Notes under the pieces: generated by a model
What the model saw: the letters and a program-made list of their open reading frames with translations, nothing else
Databases searched by the model: none
Told to the model about the DNA's origin: nothing
Shown: positions 7,363 through 15,753 of the stretch, piece after piece
Layout of the letters: each line of letters begins with the position of its first letter
Numbering within the stretch: position 1 is the first letter of the stretch
Made by a program: the position numbers and the translations under genes
Source of the DNA: an uncultured Coriobacteriaceae bacterium
GTDB taxonomy: Bacteria; Actinomycetota; Coriobacteriia; Coriobacteriales; Eggerthellaceae
DNA length: 64,000 bases
Assembly (NCBI GenBank): GCA_937937585.1
Contig: CALDCB010000007.1
Coordinates: 1-64,000 of the forward strand
Direction: 5' to 3'

Positions 7363-7809
7363 ATGGTCGAGAACTTCCTGCTCGAATACGATAAGGCATC
7401 CAGCTACGCTTTGGTGAAGCTGATCGATGCGGAACATATGCCGTACGTCGTAGCGTTCGGCTACGACACCGAGGACCGTGATTGGTCGCAAGGTCATTAT
7501 TACTCGAAGATCGAGGAAGCTGTCGCTGCATACCGTAAAGCAATCGAAGTAAAGAAGATAGACATAGCGCTTAGAGCCTACGAAGTGTCGTCGGCTTTCA
7601 CGTATTCGACCGACTTCAGCGTTTACGTCAAAGCAGAGAGCTCGCTCGACGCTGTCGCCAAATTCGATGCGCTCAAATACGACATGTGCGATTGGATAGA
7701 CACACTGGATGTGGACCGCACGGATTTCGGAAACCCGCGCGTGGTCGATGTCCGAGAGATTTCTGACGACATCGATTTCGAATCAAATGAATGGTGCCCG
7801 GCAGACTAA
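7363..7809 (+). CDS. Acidic hypothetical protein with a WSQGHYY motif
   Basis: A 148-residue, strongly acidic protein. The segment VVAFGYDTEDRDWSQGHYYS (about residues 29-48) followed by EEAVAAYRKA resembles a short module seen in large mobile-element proteins of the LPD or antirestriction type, where a Trp-x-x-Gly-His-Tyr turn precedes a helix; this is recollection, not a search. GAAAGGAACAACG precedes the ATG. It is the last of the small genes before the relaxase region. An ArdA-like DNA-mimic role is possible but unproven. Confidence 0.7.
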   Translation: MVENFLLEYDKASSYALVKLIDAEHMPYVVAFGYDTEDRDWSQGHYYSKIEEAVAAYRKAIEVKKIDIALRAYEVSSAFTYSTDFSVYVKAESSLDAVAKFDALKYDMCDWIDTLDVDRTDFGNPRVVDVREISDDIDFESNEWCPAD

Positions 7810-8483
7810 CACGATTCGGACGGCTATCAACACACGCCCTGAAAGCCCATCATAGCTTTCAGTGCGACTCGCGCGTTCCGCGCGAACAACATCGCGTTAA
7901 CGTGATCCATACCGTTCGCCGTGAGGCGAATCGCCAACGCGCAACTTGGCTCCACACGCCAAGTTGCGCGTACCACTAGCGAGCGCATGCGAGCGATTCG
8001 ATATGGCTGCTTCCTAGCAGGATCGCGTCTTCTTATATCGATTGCGCCCAACGCCGCCGAAAACCTCGCAAAGTTTTCGGCGGCACTTGCGAGCGCAGCG
8101 AGCAATCCGACCATTGTTCTTACCGCGCGGCTTCTTTTCGATCGCAGTGCCGGCTTTTCCTCGCTCAGAGGTGCGCAAAAATCGCCATGAACCTGGCTGG
8201 GTGCCGCCCAGACCCGCCCCTCCCCTTAGCCGCTTTCGCGCCACGGGGAGGGTGAGGACTACACGCGCACCTTCGGTGCGGGTTGTAGTCACAAGAGCCG
8301 TACTTTGTGTATACACCCAAAGTACCGCCGCAAAGCGGCGTCTTGGCTCCTTCGGAGCATGACCCTCCGTTCCCACTTCGGGACTTGCCCGGCTCTCGCC
8401 GGCAAGTGCGCGCTGAAGCGCGCCGTTCGCTCACTCTCGTTCGCGAACAAAACGCAACCCTTCGCTCTCGCGCGGGTTATAAT
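7810..8483. other. Gene-free hairpin-rich region upstream of the mobilization genes
   Basis: About 670 bp without a supportable gene. It contains four strong stems: CGCGCAACTTGGC at 7938-7950 with 7958-7970; GCCGCCGAAAAC at 8053-8064 with 8073-8084; a GACTACA stem with an inner CGCACC stem at 8257-8290; and CCGCCGC-AAA-GCGGCG near 8323-8337. A TATAAT hexamer sits at 8478-8483. The position just before the MobC-like and relaxase genes makes this, with the next feature, the best oriT candidate region. Confidence 0.45.
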
Positions 8484-8560
8484 CATTCGCGTCGACTACC
8501 AATCGACGCGAATGCAGGAGACTGAAAAGGTCTCGCATCGGCTACCAACCGCATGCGAGA
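8484..8560. promoter_or_regulatory. Twin stem-loops with identical CTACCAA loops (oriT candidate or RNA operator)
   Basis: Two hairpins stand in tandem before the 8574 gene. The first has a perfect 12-bp stem (8484-8495 with 8503-8514), the second an 8-bp stem with an internal loop (8531-8538 with 8553-8560). Both show the same 7-base loop CTACCAA (8496-8502 and 8542-8548). Identical loops on different stems suggest recognition by one protein, either as DNA at oriT or as RNA in the leader of the mobilization operon. Confidence 0.5.
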
Positions 8561-8573
8561 AATCTGGTGAGCT

Positions 8574-9437
8574 ATGCCATCAAGCAAACACATTCGCGTG
8601 CGAATCACCGATGAGCAATCGATGATTCTTCGCGCGAATGCCGTACAACTTAACGTCACTCGAAGCGATCTTGCGCGCTTAGCCGCGCGCTTCGACGTGT
8701 CGACCAATGTGGCGATGCGTGAAGAGGCCGACGCAGTCATGACGGCCGTCGACACGCTCGGTTTCTTTCGCGTTAAAGTGCAGTTCGCTCGGTGGATGAA
8801 CCACCGCGATCAGTACTTCCGAGCCATTGACGCTCTCGTGCACAAGCACTTCACCAACGTCGCGCACGCCGAGAGCGTCGCGACGTCCGCTCACGACAAA
8901 CTCCTGCACCTTGATGCGCTGGCAAGTCTCGGCATAAAAACGTGTGAAGCGATTCTTGAAGTTAACTCACACACGCTTGACGCCTTCCGCAAAGACAAAC
9001 CGAACATGTTCATCTTTCGCTCCGACAGTGAAACTGTTGACCGACTTTCGAGCAACTGCACGAAGCTCGGCGTGTCGAAATCCGACTACGTGCGCGGCTT
9101 CTGTATGCCCGGGATCGACGACGCGGCAATGCTAGAGAAGTACTTCAACGCGCGTCTAGTGTACGTCGATCGCGATTCGCTTCCCGAACTCGTGGAGCTC
9201 GTTCGTTCGACCGGTTACCTCTTCGACGACGCACTGCACGACATGAACATCATCCGCGCTGCGGAGAACATGAGCTACTACCGAGCGGTCGAGCTGTGCG
9301 ATCATGCCGACAGGAAGCTCGGTCAAGCCGCTTCACGTTATATGGACATTTGGAAGAAGCTCGACGGACTCGGCGCAGACATGTTCGATGGGTTCATTGT
9401 GCTGCCCGAATCAAAGAATACTAAGAAGGGGGCGTAG
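8574..9437 (+). CDS. MobC-like relaxosome accessory protein with duplicated architecture
   Basis: A 287-residue protein directly before the relaxase, two bases apart, so the two are co-transcribed. The N-terminus (IRVRITDEQSMILRANA and a following helix with TRSDLARL) matches the MobC/ribbon-helix-helix pattern. A second similar segment (MFIFRSDSETVDRLSSN with SKSDYVRGF) lies near residues 144-176, so it looks like two fused MobC-like units, about twice the usual size. In the family it binds oriT and assists strand separation for the relaxase. The family assignment rests on position and these patterns. No good Shine-Dalgarno precedes the ATG, which sits after the twin stem-loops. Confidence 0.65.
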   Translation: MPSSKHIRVRITDEQSMILRANAVQLNVTRSDLARLAARFDVSTNVAMREEADAVMTAVDTLGFFRVKVQFARWMNHRDQYFRAIDALVHKHFTNVAHAESVATSAHDKLLHLDALASLGIKTCEAILEVNSHTLDAFRKDKPNMFIFRSDSETVDRLSSNCTKLGVSKSDYVRGFCMPGIDDAAMLEKYFNARLVYVDRDSLPELVELVRSTGYLFDDALHDMNIIRAAENMSYYRAVELCDHADRKLGQAASRYMDIWKKLDGLGADMFDGFIVLPESKNTKKGA

Positions 9438-9439
9438 CG

Positions 9440-10897
9440 ATGGCGATGGTGAAGTCGATTGCAAGTCACCTGAAATGCGTCTATCACATCCAAGATTATC
9501 TAGAGAAGAACAACCGCGCCATTGCGCGCGACTTCCTGAACTTTCCAACCGATCGAGACCACACACGCAACTGGTCGTACTTTTTTGACAAGACGCGCGA
9601 GAAGAATGGCAAAAACAGGTTGTACGGCGGAAGATCCCCGGTGACCTATCAACAGTTCATCGTCAGCCCCGATCCACGCGATGAGGTCGATATCGACACG
9701 TTGCGAGCGTTCGTTACCGAATGGGCGAACGATTTGTTCGGCAGCGGGGAAGGCTCGCTCGGCACATTCGAGGTCGCTATCGTGTACCACGACGACAACA
9801 AGCGCGGCATCCCGCATGCTCACGTTGTGGTGAACAACACGGATCTCGAGACTGGCAATAAACTTCAGATCAAAAACAGCCAGAACAAGTTCCTCGCGAC
9901 TCACTTGCAGGATCTCGCATTGAAGCACGGGCTGACCGCCTTCGAGAACGACGGGCCCGCGAAGCTCGAACCGACGCTCAAGGTCAAGCGCACGGCCGCC
10001 GAGAACGCTATACGCAAGGAGCGCAAGTTCAGCTGGAAGCAAGAGCTTCGCAACGTGGCCGACATCGCAGTGCGCACGAGCGACGGCATACCGCAGTTCC
10101 TCGACGCGTGCGCAGCGTACGGCGTGGAGGTGTCCGTATCGCGAAGCGACAAGGACTTCGTTTACGCGCATCCTGCGAACCCGACGCGTTGGCGCTGCTC
10201 CGGCAAGCAGCTCGGCGAGAGCTACGTTCCGAGGGCTATACGCGAACGTATCGAGCAGGTGCGTCCGCGTATAGCCGCGCTGCGCGAGAAGATGCGACCG
10301 AACGTGCTCGCCGCCGCTCCCGAGGCGAAGCTCGCGGAGGTCCGTACGGTGGCCGACTCTTCGAAGACCGAGCGGCGCCATGCCACGCCGGAAGAGAAGG
10401 CGGCTGCCCTCAAGGCCATTCGCGACGCGTGCCGCAACGCGGAGCGCGTCGCCGTCGTCGACCGTTCCGTGAGCGTCGCTCAAGTGGCGTCGACGCTTCG
10501 CACGGTGGAGCGTTTCGGCATCAGGTGCCAGGCCGACTTCCTGCGCGAGATGCAGGGCATCCAGAAGAGCTTGGCGGTCGCCAGGAAGCAGAACCGCTTG
10601 GATCCCGAGACCGAGCAGTCGCTCAACGAGCAGTACGCACGCCTCGCAGCCGCTAAGCGCGTCGCCGAGAAATCGATGATGTTCAAGGGCATCGAAGATC
10701 CGGGCATGGCGGGGGCGAAGGCGGCAGGCGCAAGCGTGCGCCCCCGCAACGTCCCCGGTTCGAAAACGGGCAAGGCGTCGTCGCCGCAGCAACGCTCGCG
10801 CAACCAGCGGCATGCGACGGGCAAGAACCCGTCCTCATCGCCCAGTCGCCGTGGCGGCGGGCGCGACGAAAACGGAAGAAGCAATCGTTCGCGTTAG
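9440..10897 (+). CDS. Conjugative relaxase (MobA/VirD2-type)
   Basis: A 485-residue relaxase. The metal-binding histidine triad is visible as YHDDN and IPHAHVVV (His117, His126, His128), and conserved N-terminal tyrosines (Tyr15 or Tyr20) are candidates for the nicking nucleophile. The C-terminal half is rich in basic and alanine residues and may bind DNA or the coupling protein. The family nicks one strand at oriT, stays attached to the 5' end and leads the DNA through the secretion channel. AAGGGGG precedes the ATG at 9440; a second ATG at 9446 is possible. It follows the MobC-like gene by two bases. Confidence 0.9.
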   Translation: MAMVKSIASHLKCVYHIQDYLEKNNRAIARDFLNFPTDRDHTRNWSYFFDKTREKNGKNRLYGGRSPVTYQQFIVSPDPRDEVDIDTLRAFVTEWANDLFGSGEGSLGTFEVAIVYHDDNKRGIPHAHVVVNNTDLETGNKLQIKNSQNKFLATHLQDLALKHGLTAFENDGPAKLEPTLKVKRTAAENAIRKERKFSWKQELRNVADIAVRTSDGIPQFLDACAAYGVEVSVSRSDKDFVYAHPANPTRWRCSGKQLGESYVPRAIRERIEQVRPRIAALREKMRPNVLAAAPEAKLAEVRTVADSSKTERRHATPEEKAAALKAIRDACRNAERVAVVDRSVSVAQVASTLRTVERFGIRCQADFLREMQGIQKSLAVARKQNRLDPETEQSLNEQYARLAAAKRVAEKSMMFKGIEDPGMAGAKAAGASVRPRNVPGSKTGKASSPQQRSRNQRHATGKNPSSSPSRRGGGRDENGRSNRSR

Positions 10898-10918
10898 GCG
10901 ACAGATAGGAGAGAGCGA

Positions 10919-11554
10919 ATGGACACGTTCATCGAGGTCGAGTTCGACGACGGCTTGGTTCGGCATTGGGAGTTTCCCAGAGCTTCGACAAAGGAAGAGG
11001 CGACGGTCGAGGTCGACGCATGTTTCGGCGATCTAACGGAAGGGATCATGGTCACGGTGCGCCATCACTCCGCGCCGAATGATGACAGCGACGTGTGCCG
11101 TGTGGTGAAGGATTACCGCCTTTCGCTTGTGCCGCCTGAGGACATGCCGAAACTGATGGTCTGCCGGTACTGCGGCGAGGAACGGCTTGTCCGGTACAAA
11201 GACGGCATCGTCAACCTGACCAAGCTGAAGCAGCTTTCGCGGATTTATTGCGGGGACGAAGGCACGGTAGGGTTGCTGTCCGATATCTACGCGACATCCA
11301 AGGCGCTTGAGCAAGCGCATCAAGGGATAACGAACCAAGAGATGGCTGATCTGCTGGGCGTGCCGGTGGGAATGCTCGAAGAAGCGCAAGCAGCCGGTTT
11401 CAACGAAGAAGACGAAGCGAATCAAGAACATTACGACGACGGCAACGGCGATGGCGAAGTTCCCCAGGAACAGGACTTCGTTTCGACTTACGGCGATAAA
11501 GGCGGCGCTGGTTTAGCGGCACGGGCTTTCGCCGATGCGGAGGATTATGACTAG
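10919..11554 (+). CDS. Hypothetical protein with a CxxC zinc-finger-like motif
   Basis: A 211-residue acidic protein of unknown family. The middle has VCRYCGEERL (about residues 80-89) and a further Cys near 110, then ITNQEMADLLGVPVGMLEEA (about 137-156), which looks like a small helix-turn-helix. The last 40 residues are very acidic and low in complexity. GATAGGAGAGAG precedes the ATG at 10919. It starts 21 bases after the relaxase stop and is probably the third gene of the mobilization operon. Confidence 0.7.
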   Translation: MDTFIEVEFDDGLVRHWEFPRASTKEEATVEVDACFGDLTEGIMVTVRHHSAPNDDSDVCRVVKDYRLSLVPPEDMPKLMVCRYCGEERLVRYKDGIVNLTKLKQLSRIYCGDEGTVGLLSDIYATSKALEQAHQGITNQEMADLLGVPVGMLEEAQAAGFNEEDEANQEHYDDGNGDGEVPQEQDFVSTYGDKGGAGLAARAFADAEDYD

Positions 11555-11616
11555 TCATAGCTTTCGGTATTACGTTTTACTATAGCCGTAAAAGCAAGCT
11601 GACCTGCGGAAACGAT

Positions 11617-11642
11617 GCACTCTATATTATAATATAGAGTGC
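11617..11642. promoter_or_regulatory. Perfect 26-bp palindrome with embedded TATAAT
   Basis: The sequence 11617-11642 is a perfect inverted repeat: half-site GCACTCTATATTA read outward from the centre on each strand, so it contains TATAAT on both strands. This length and symmetry fit an operator for a dimeric repressor lying on a promoter. It stands in the gap between the 10919 and 11771 genes. Confidence 0.6.
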
Positions 11643-11668
11643 AAGGAGGGCCAGAACCCTTCCTTGCC
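11641..11668 (+). terminator. Terminator-like hairpin
   Basis: GCAAGGAGGG pairs with CCCTTCCTTGC around CCAGAA, followed by CCCTTTCT. It partly overlaps the end of the 26-bp palindrome. Confidence 0.5.
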
Positions 11669-11679
11669 CTTTCTCGATT

Positions 11680-11733
11680 GCGCCCGGCAGGGATGGGGAC
11701 GACGGTTCCCATCGTAAATACCTGACCGGGCGC
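11680..11733 (+). other. Structured leader element before the 11771 gene
   Basis: GCGCCCGG (11680-11687) pairs with CCGGGCGC (11726-11733), enclosing an inner GATGGGG-to-TTCCCATC stem. The fold recalls the 30-bp CAGGGAACC hairpin of the other leaders. It lies 38 bases before the next start codon. Confidence 0.45.
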
Positions 11734-11770
11734 CCTTCCTTATTGAAAAGGAAACGACGAAGGAAAGACT

Positions 11771-12220
11771 ATGAATGCGTTTCAACTGTTCATGATCGTG
11801 GTGCAACTCACGTTCTATTTGACGGTCCTCTTTTTCAAAGCGATCTACTATCTGCTTTATTACATCTGGCGAGGCGCCGTTTGGCTGCTCAAGCTCCTTT
11901 GGCGTGGTTTACGCGCGCTTTTCGGCTTGGTCGGCGACAAGAGCCGCGAGAAGGCGGCGCGCAAAGCCGAGGAGGAAAGGCAAGCCGAAGAGGAACGCCG
12001 CCTCGCGCAGGAAAAGGAAGAGCAAGTCGAAAAAGTCCGCGAGGTTGCGAAGAAGATGACCGAAGCCGGAATCCCCCCTGAAACCGGGGCGGAAATCTTG
12101 AAGGACGTCGCCCATAAACTGCGCGAAGCGGAGGCGAACGGAACCAAGATCGGCAGCGTGCGAATCGTCTGCAAACAAAAGAAAGACGAGGCGGCAGATG
12201 TCGGAACAGACGAAGAATAA
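11771..12220 (+). CDS. Membrane protein with cytoplasmic coiled coil (hypothetical)
   Basis: A 149-residue protein. Residues about 5-53 are strongly hydrophobic and aromatic (two close membrane helices, with WRGAVWLLKLLWRGLRALFGL). They are followed by a highly charged coiled coil (EKAARKAEEERQAEEERRLAQEKEEQVEKV) and a smaller C-terminal domain. CGAAGGAAAGACT precedes the ATG at 11771. It overlaps the next gene by 23 bases. It may be a membrane scaffold of the element, but I recognise no family. Confidence 0.7.
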   Translation: MNAFQLFMIVVQLTFYLTVLFFKAIYYLLYYIWRGAVWLLKLLWRGLRALFGLVGDKSREKAARKAEEERQAEEERRLAQEKEEQVEKVREVAKKMTEAGIPPETGAEILKDVAHKLREAEANGTKIGSVRIVCKQKKDEAADVGTDEE

Positions 12221-12689
12221 CGTGTTATGCGGCGCGAAGCTTCGCGCCAAGCGCGAGCTTTGCGGCCTCACGATAGAGGAGCTTGCGAACGAATGCGGGT
12301 GCGATTGGCGCGACGTGCGCTCCCTCGAAGAGCCTTGGCGCGGGGTTGCGGTTTCCGACGACGTCGCCGTTGCAGTCGGCGTGTGCCTTGACGCGTTGCA
12401 GGAGCGCTTGAGCAGAGCGCTCGATTACGTCCTGGACGTTTACGAGGAGTTCGCCGGTTTCGCTCAAGAAGGCCCGCAGGTCATCGTAATGCCCTACTAC
12501 CGCGACCAGGCCGAGTACGACGAGTACGGGAGCGGGGAAGGCTGCTTCTCGTTCGTGAACGCCGTGATTCGCGCCTGCCTCGCCGCGTTCGACGATATCG
12601 GCGTGCCGACGAGTCTCTATTACCCTGCCGAGGACGAAGGGCTGCACGCGATGAGGACGAAGTTGCGAACGATGGGCGATATCGAATGA
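12198..12689 (+). CDS. HTH-containing hypothetical protein
   Basis: A 163-residue acidic protein. The first 60 residues (GAKLRAKRELCGLTIEELANECGCDWRDVRSLEE) have the pattern of an XRE-type helix-turn-helix, followed by an unrecognised alpha-rich domain. The start codon lies inside the end of the previous gene, with GAGGCGG upstream. The stop overlaps the next start (ATGA at 12686). It may be a regulator of the 11.8-16.2 kb operon. Confidence 0.7.
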   Translation: MSEQTKNNVLCGAKLRAKRELCGLTIEELANECGCDWRDVRSLEEPWRGVAVSDDVAVAVGVCLDALQERLSRALDYVLDVYEEFAGFAQEGPQVIVMPYYRDQAEYDEYGSGEGCFSFVNAVIRACLAAFDDIGVPTSLYYPAEDEGLHAMRTKLRTMGDIE

Positions 12690-12865
12690 CGGCTAAGCTC
12701 CCTAAATCGGTGACGCCTGCGCTCATGCGCAAGCTCAACAACGCCCATATGTCACGAATGAAGACATGCGACGCCGAGTGCGCCGGCGTGGGCTACTGCG
12801 CCGCCGTGTGGCAATCGGCGTATCGACAAGAAGAACGAACCGAAGAACGAAAGGAAGTGCGGTAA
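12686..12865 (+). CDS. Very small Cys-containing protein (59 aa)
   Basis: A 59-residue open frame tightly packed between two genes: its ATG overlaps the previous stop (ATGA), and its TAA overlaps the next ATG (TAATG). The protein is basic at both ends and has the cluster CDAECAGVGYC in the middle, which could bind a metal. Translational coupling on both sides argues that it is real. Function unknown. Confidence 0.65.
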   Translation: MTAKLPKSVTPALMRKLNNAHMSRMKTCDAECAGVGYCAAVWQSAYRQEERTEERKEVR

Positions 12866-13209
12866 TGGCCGCGAGGAAAACGAAAACAGTAGAGGACTAC
12901 GAGAAGGAGCTTGTCGAGGAGCGCGCGAAGTGGGACGAGAAGCGCAAATCCATCGAAAACAAAATAGCCGAGGTCAAGAAAGTGCAGCAGAAGAAGGAGG
13001 GCGCGGCCAAAGCGAAAGCCGCGCAGGCCATCGGCGAAGAGGTGCTGGCTCTGCTCGGCGATTGGAAGCGCATCGACTTCGACGCGCTCTCGCTGGCGCT
13101 TGCCGAGATCCCCGGCCTCGTTCCCGACAACGACGAGTTGGACGCCTCGGCCGATGCGGCCATCGCCCGCGTCGACGCGTACTCCGTGCGCGTTCATTCC
13201 AAAAAATAG
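12865..13209 (+). CDS. Hypothetical protein with N-terminal coiled coil
   Basis: A 114-residue protein. Residues about 8-55 are a charged coiled coil (EKELVEERAKWDEKRKSIENKIAEVKK) followed by a smaller helical C-terminal domain. The ATG at 12865 overlaps the previous stop, with AAAGGAAG 10 bases before it. The layout recalls small MobC or relaxosome helper proteins in some elements, but no family can be stated. Confidence 0.65.
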   Translation: MAARKTKTVEDYEKELVEERAKWDEKRKSIENKIAEVKKVQQKKEGAAKAKAAQAIGEEVLALLGDWKRIDFDALSLALAEIPGLVPDNDELDASADAAIARVDAYSVRVHSKK

Positions 13210-13239
13210 CGCGTTCAGTCCCGTGGACGCGAGGAGGGG

Positions 13240-13431
13240 ATGGTTCCGGTGACAGGCAAGGTTCAAGTCGGCCTCGCGGCCGTTGCCGCCATGTTCGCCG
13301 TATGCGAGGTGGCGTCGCTGTGGTTCGGCGCGTTCATCGCCGTGGAGGCGTTCGCGGTGCTGTTCTTCCTGGCTTTGGCGGCTTCGGTCGCAGTGGGCAT
13401 CTGGCGCTTGCGCAGGGAGGATGGCGAATGA
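13240..13431 (+). CDS. Small two-helix membrane protein
   Basis: A 63-residue protein with two hydrophobic segments (about residues 9-28 and 32-54) and a short charged tail. GAGGAGGGG precedes the ATG. The stop overlaps the next small frame (ATGA). Family unknown; it sits in the operon that leads into topoisomerase III. Confidence 0.6.
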   Translation: MVPVTGKVQVGLAAVAAMFAVCEVASLWFGAFIAVEAFAVLFFLALAASVAVGIWRLRREDGE

Positions 13432-13604
13432 GACCCAAAGGCATATGCATCGAAGGCCTAGAACCGGCTGTGCACGGCATCGAGCCGAAACGCAGTGCAT
13501 TCACGCATCGCAAAAAGAAGAAGGGGATAGCGCATGAGCGTTCTGATCATCGCGGAAAAACCGAGCGTCGCGAGGGGGATAGCGGAAGCCGTCGGCGCCC
13601 ATGA
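13428..13604 (+). CDS. Possible small basic protein overlapping the topB start
   Basis: A 58-residue basic open frame that begins in an ATGA overlap with the previous gene, preceded by GGGAGGATGG. It overlaps the first 70 bases of topB in another frame, which is unusual. The first half (IEGLEPAVHGIEP) looks protein-like; the second half may simply be the shadow of topB. It could be a translational coupling device. Confidence 0.25.
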   Translation: MRPKGICIEGLEPAVHGIEPKRSAFTHRKKKKGIAHERSDHRGKTERREGDSGSRRRP

Positions 13605-15753
13605 GCGCAAGGACGGCTTCATTGCCGGCACCGGCTACCTTCTGAGCTGGTGCCACGGCCATCTCGTCGGCCTCGATCTTCCACGCGAGTACCCCGAGTT
13701 CGCCCGTGTGGGCATGGATGATCTGCCCATGGTGCCGACCGAATGGCGTTGGCACGTGGCGGATGACGGGAAGGATCAGTTCAAAGTCTTGAAGAAACTC
13801 ATGGCGTCGCCCGACGTCGAGTACATCGTCAACGCCTGCGACGCCGACCGCGAGGGCGAGGACATCTTCCGCCGCGTTTACGAGCTCACCGGTTGCTCGA
13901 AGCCCGTCAAGCGCTTCTGGTCGACCTCCCTTGTGCCCGAGCAGGTGCGCGCGGACCTCGCCGCGGCCAAGCCCCAATCGGCTTATGACGGCCTTGCCGA
14001 CTCTGCGCGGGGACGCGCCAAGGCCGACTGGCTCGTCGGAATGAACGCGTCCACCGCGTTGAACGCGCTCTACAAGGCGCGGCTTTCGTGCGGACGCGTG
14101 CAAACCCCCACGCTCGCCCTCATCGTCGAGCGCACGCGCAAGTCGCGCGCGTTCGAACCCGAGCCTTTCTATCAAGTGCGCATTTCCGCCCACGGCATGT
14201 CACTTCTTGGCGAGAAGCTATCCGACAAGGACAAGGCCGCAAGTCGAGCCGACGATGCGCGAGCGCGAGGTAGCTCGATCAAGGTGACGTCCGTCGAGCG
14301 CAAGCGCGAGAAGGACAAGGCGCCCAAGCTCTACGACCTCACCTCGTTGCAGCGCGACGCGTCCGATCTGGTGGGGCTCACCGCCGATGAAACCCTGAAC
14401 GCGCTCCAAGCGCTTTACGAAGCGAAGCTCATGACGTACCCGCGCACCGAGTCGCGATACGTCATGGAAAGCGACCTGCCCGAAGTCGAGGCCGTCTTGT
14501 CGAAGCTCGTCCGCGAAGGCCTGCCCGGCAAGGCAGCCGTCGAAGCCGTCAAAGCCTCGCAACCTGATACCGCCAAGGTGGCCGACGATTCGAAGGTGCA
14601 TGGCCACGGCGCTGTGCTGCCCACGCGCCTCGTGACGGCGAAGGGCGTGGCTGATCTGCCCAACGATCAGCGAACCGTGGCGCTTCTCGTGAGCGCACGG
14701 CTCGTCGAGGCGGTCATGCCCGACGCCGTGAAGCTCAAGTCGAAGGTTGCCGCCGAATGCAACGGCCACGCCTACGAAGCCTCTTCAACCGAGATAGTCG
14801 AGCCTTCTTGGCTTGCCGTCTACGACGAGCTGAAAACCTCGGTCAAGCAGAAATCAGACGGAAACGAACCCGTATCGGCGGCCCTTGTCCCCGCCGATGT
14901 CAGCCAGGGCGCGGCCTACCCAGTCGAGGAAGCCGACGTTAAGAAGAGCAAGACCACGCCTCCCAAGCCCTACACCGATTCGACTCTGCTTGCCGCCATG
15001 GAGCACGCAGGGCGCACCATCGACGACGCAGAGCTCAAAGCCGCCATCGACGACGACACGATGCACTCGGCGGGCCTCGGCACGCCGGCCACCCGCGCAT
15101 CCGTCATAGAGGGCTTGCTGAAACGCGGCTACATCGTCCGTAAGGGCAAGTCCCTGCTCTCCACCGAGCGCGGCGAGGCCCTTGTCGACGTGGCGTGCCC
15201 GAGCCTGAAAACGCCCCTGCTCACCGCGCAATGGGAGCTTGAGCTTTCCAAAGTCGAGCGCGGCGAGGCCGCGCTGTCGGACTTCCTCGGCGGAATCGAG
15301 CAGTACACCCGCGACGTCGTGGAGGAGGCGAAGCGGGACTACGATCCCGACAAGGCTATGGCCGTTTCGGGCCGCAAAGTGCTTTGTTCATGCCCCGACT
15401 GCGGTTCGCCGGTGGTGCTTTCCCGCAGCGGCGGGCAATGGCGGTGCTCCGCTTCGAAATGGGATCACGACCACAATTTCAAGCTCTTGTCGGGGGACGG
15501 CTTCAAGCTCAACGTCAAGCAGTTCGGCAAGAAGCTCACCGAGAACCAGGCGCGCAGCATCGCGACCGGCAAGCCGACCGCCGTCAAGGGCCTCAAAAAG
15601 AAGGACGGCTCCACGTTCGACGCGAAGCTCGTCCTCGGACCGAAACCTTACACAGGCTGGGTCGAGCTGGCTCCGCGTGAAGGCAAACCGGCTGCGAAGA
15701 GGCCCACAGGCAGGAAAAGCAGCGGCAAGCCTTTCGTCAAGCGAGGGCGGTGA
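13534..15753 (+). CDS. topB: DNA topoisomerase III
   Basis: A 739-residue type IA topoisomerase. The TOPRIM domain (VLIIAEKPSVARGIAEA; acidic triad CDADREGED near residues 108-116) and the active-site segment LMTYPRTESRYV (Tyr302) are intact. A C-terminal zinc-ribbon-like segment (CPDCG, then WRC) is followed by repeats typical of the TopB tail. It relaxes negatively supercoiled DNA by cutting one strand, and element-borne copies are commonly linked to conjugative replication. AAGGGGATAGC precedes the ATG. The last four bases overlap the following XRE gene. Confidence 0.95.
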   Translation: MSVLIIAEKPSVARGIAEAVGAHERKDGFIAGTGYLLSWCHGHLVGLDLPREYPEFARVGMDDLPMVPTEWRWHVADDGKDQFKVLKKLMASPDVEYIVNACDADREGEDIFRRVYELTGCSKPVKRFWSTSLVPEQVRADLAAAKPQSAYDGLADSARGRAKADWLVGMNASTALNALYKARLSCGRVQTPTLALIVERTRKSRAFEPEPFYQVRISAHGMSLLGEKLSDKDKAASRADDARARGSSIKVTSVERKREKDKAPKLYDLTSLQRDASDLVGLTADETLNALQALYEAKLMTYPRTESRYVMESDLPEVEAVLSKLVREGLPGKAAVEAVKASQPDTAKVADDSKVHGHGAVLPTRLVTAKGVADLPNDQRTVALLVSARLVEAVMPDAVKLKSKVAAECNGHAYEASSTEIVEPSWLAVYDELKTSVKQKSDGNEPVSAALVPADVSQGAAYPVEEADVKKSKTTPPKPYTDSTLLAAMEHAGRTIDDAELKAAIDDDTMHSAGLGTPATRASVIEGLLKRGYIVRKGKSLLSTERGEALVDVACPSLKTPLLTAQWELELSKVERGEAALSDFLGGIEQYTRDVVEEAKRDYDPDKAMAVSGRKVLCSCPDCGSPVVLSRSGGQWRCSASKWDHDHNFKLLSGDGFKLNVKQFGKKLTENQARSIATGKPTAVKGLKKKDGSTFDAKLVLGPKPYTGWVELAPREGKPAAKRPTGRKSSGKPFVKRGR

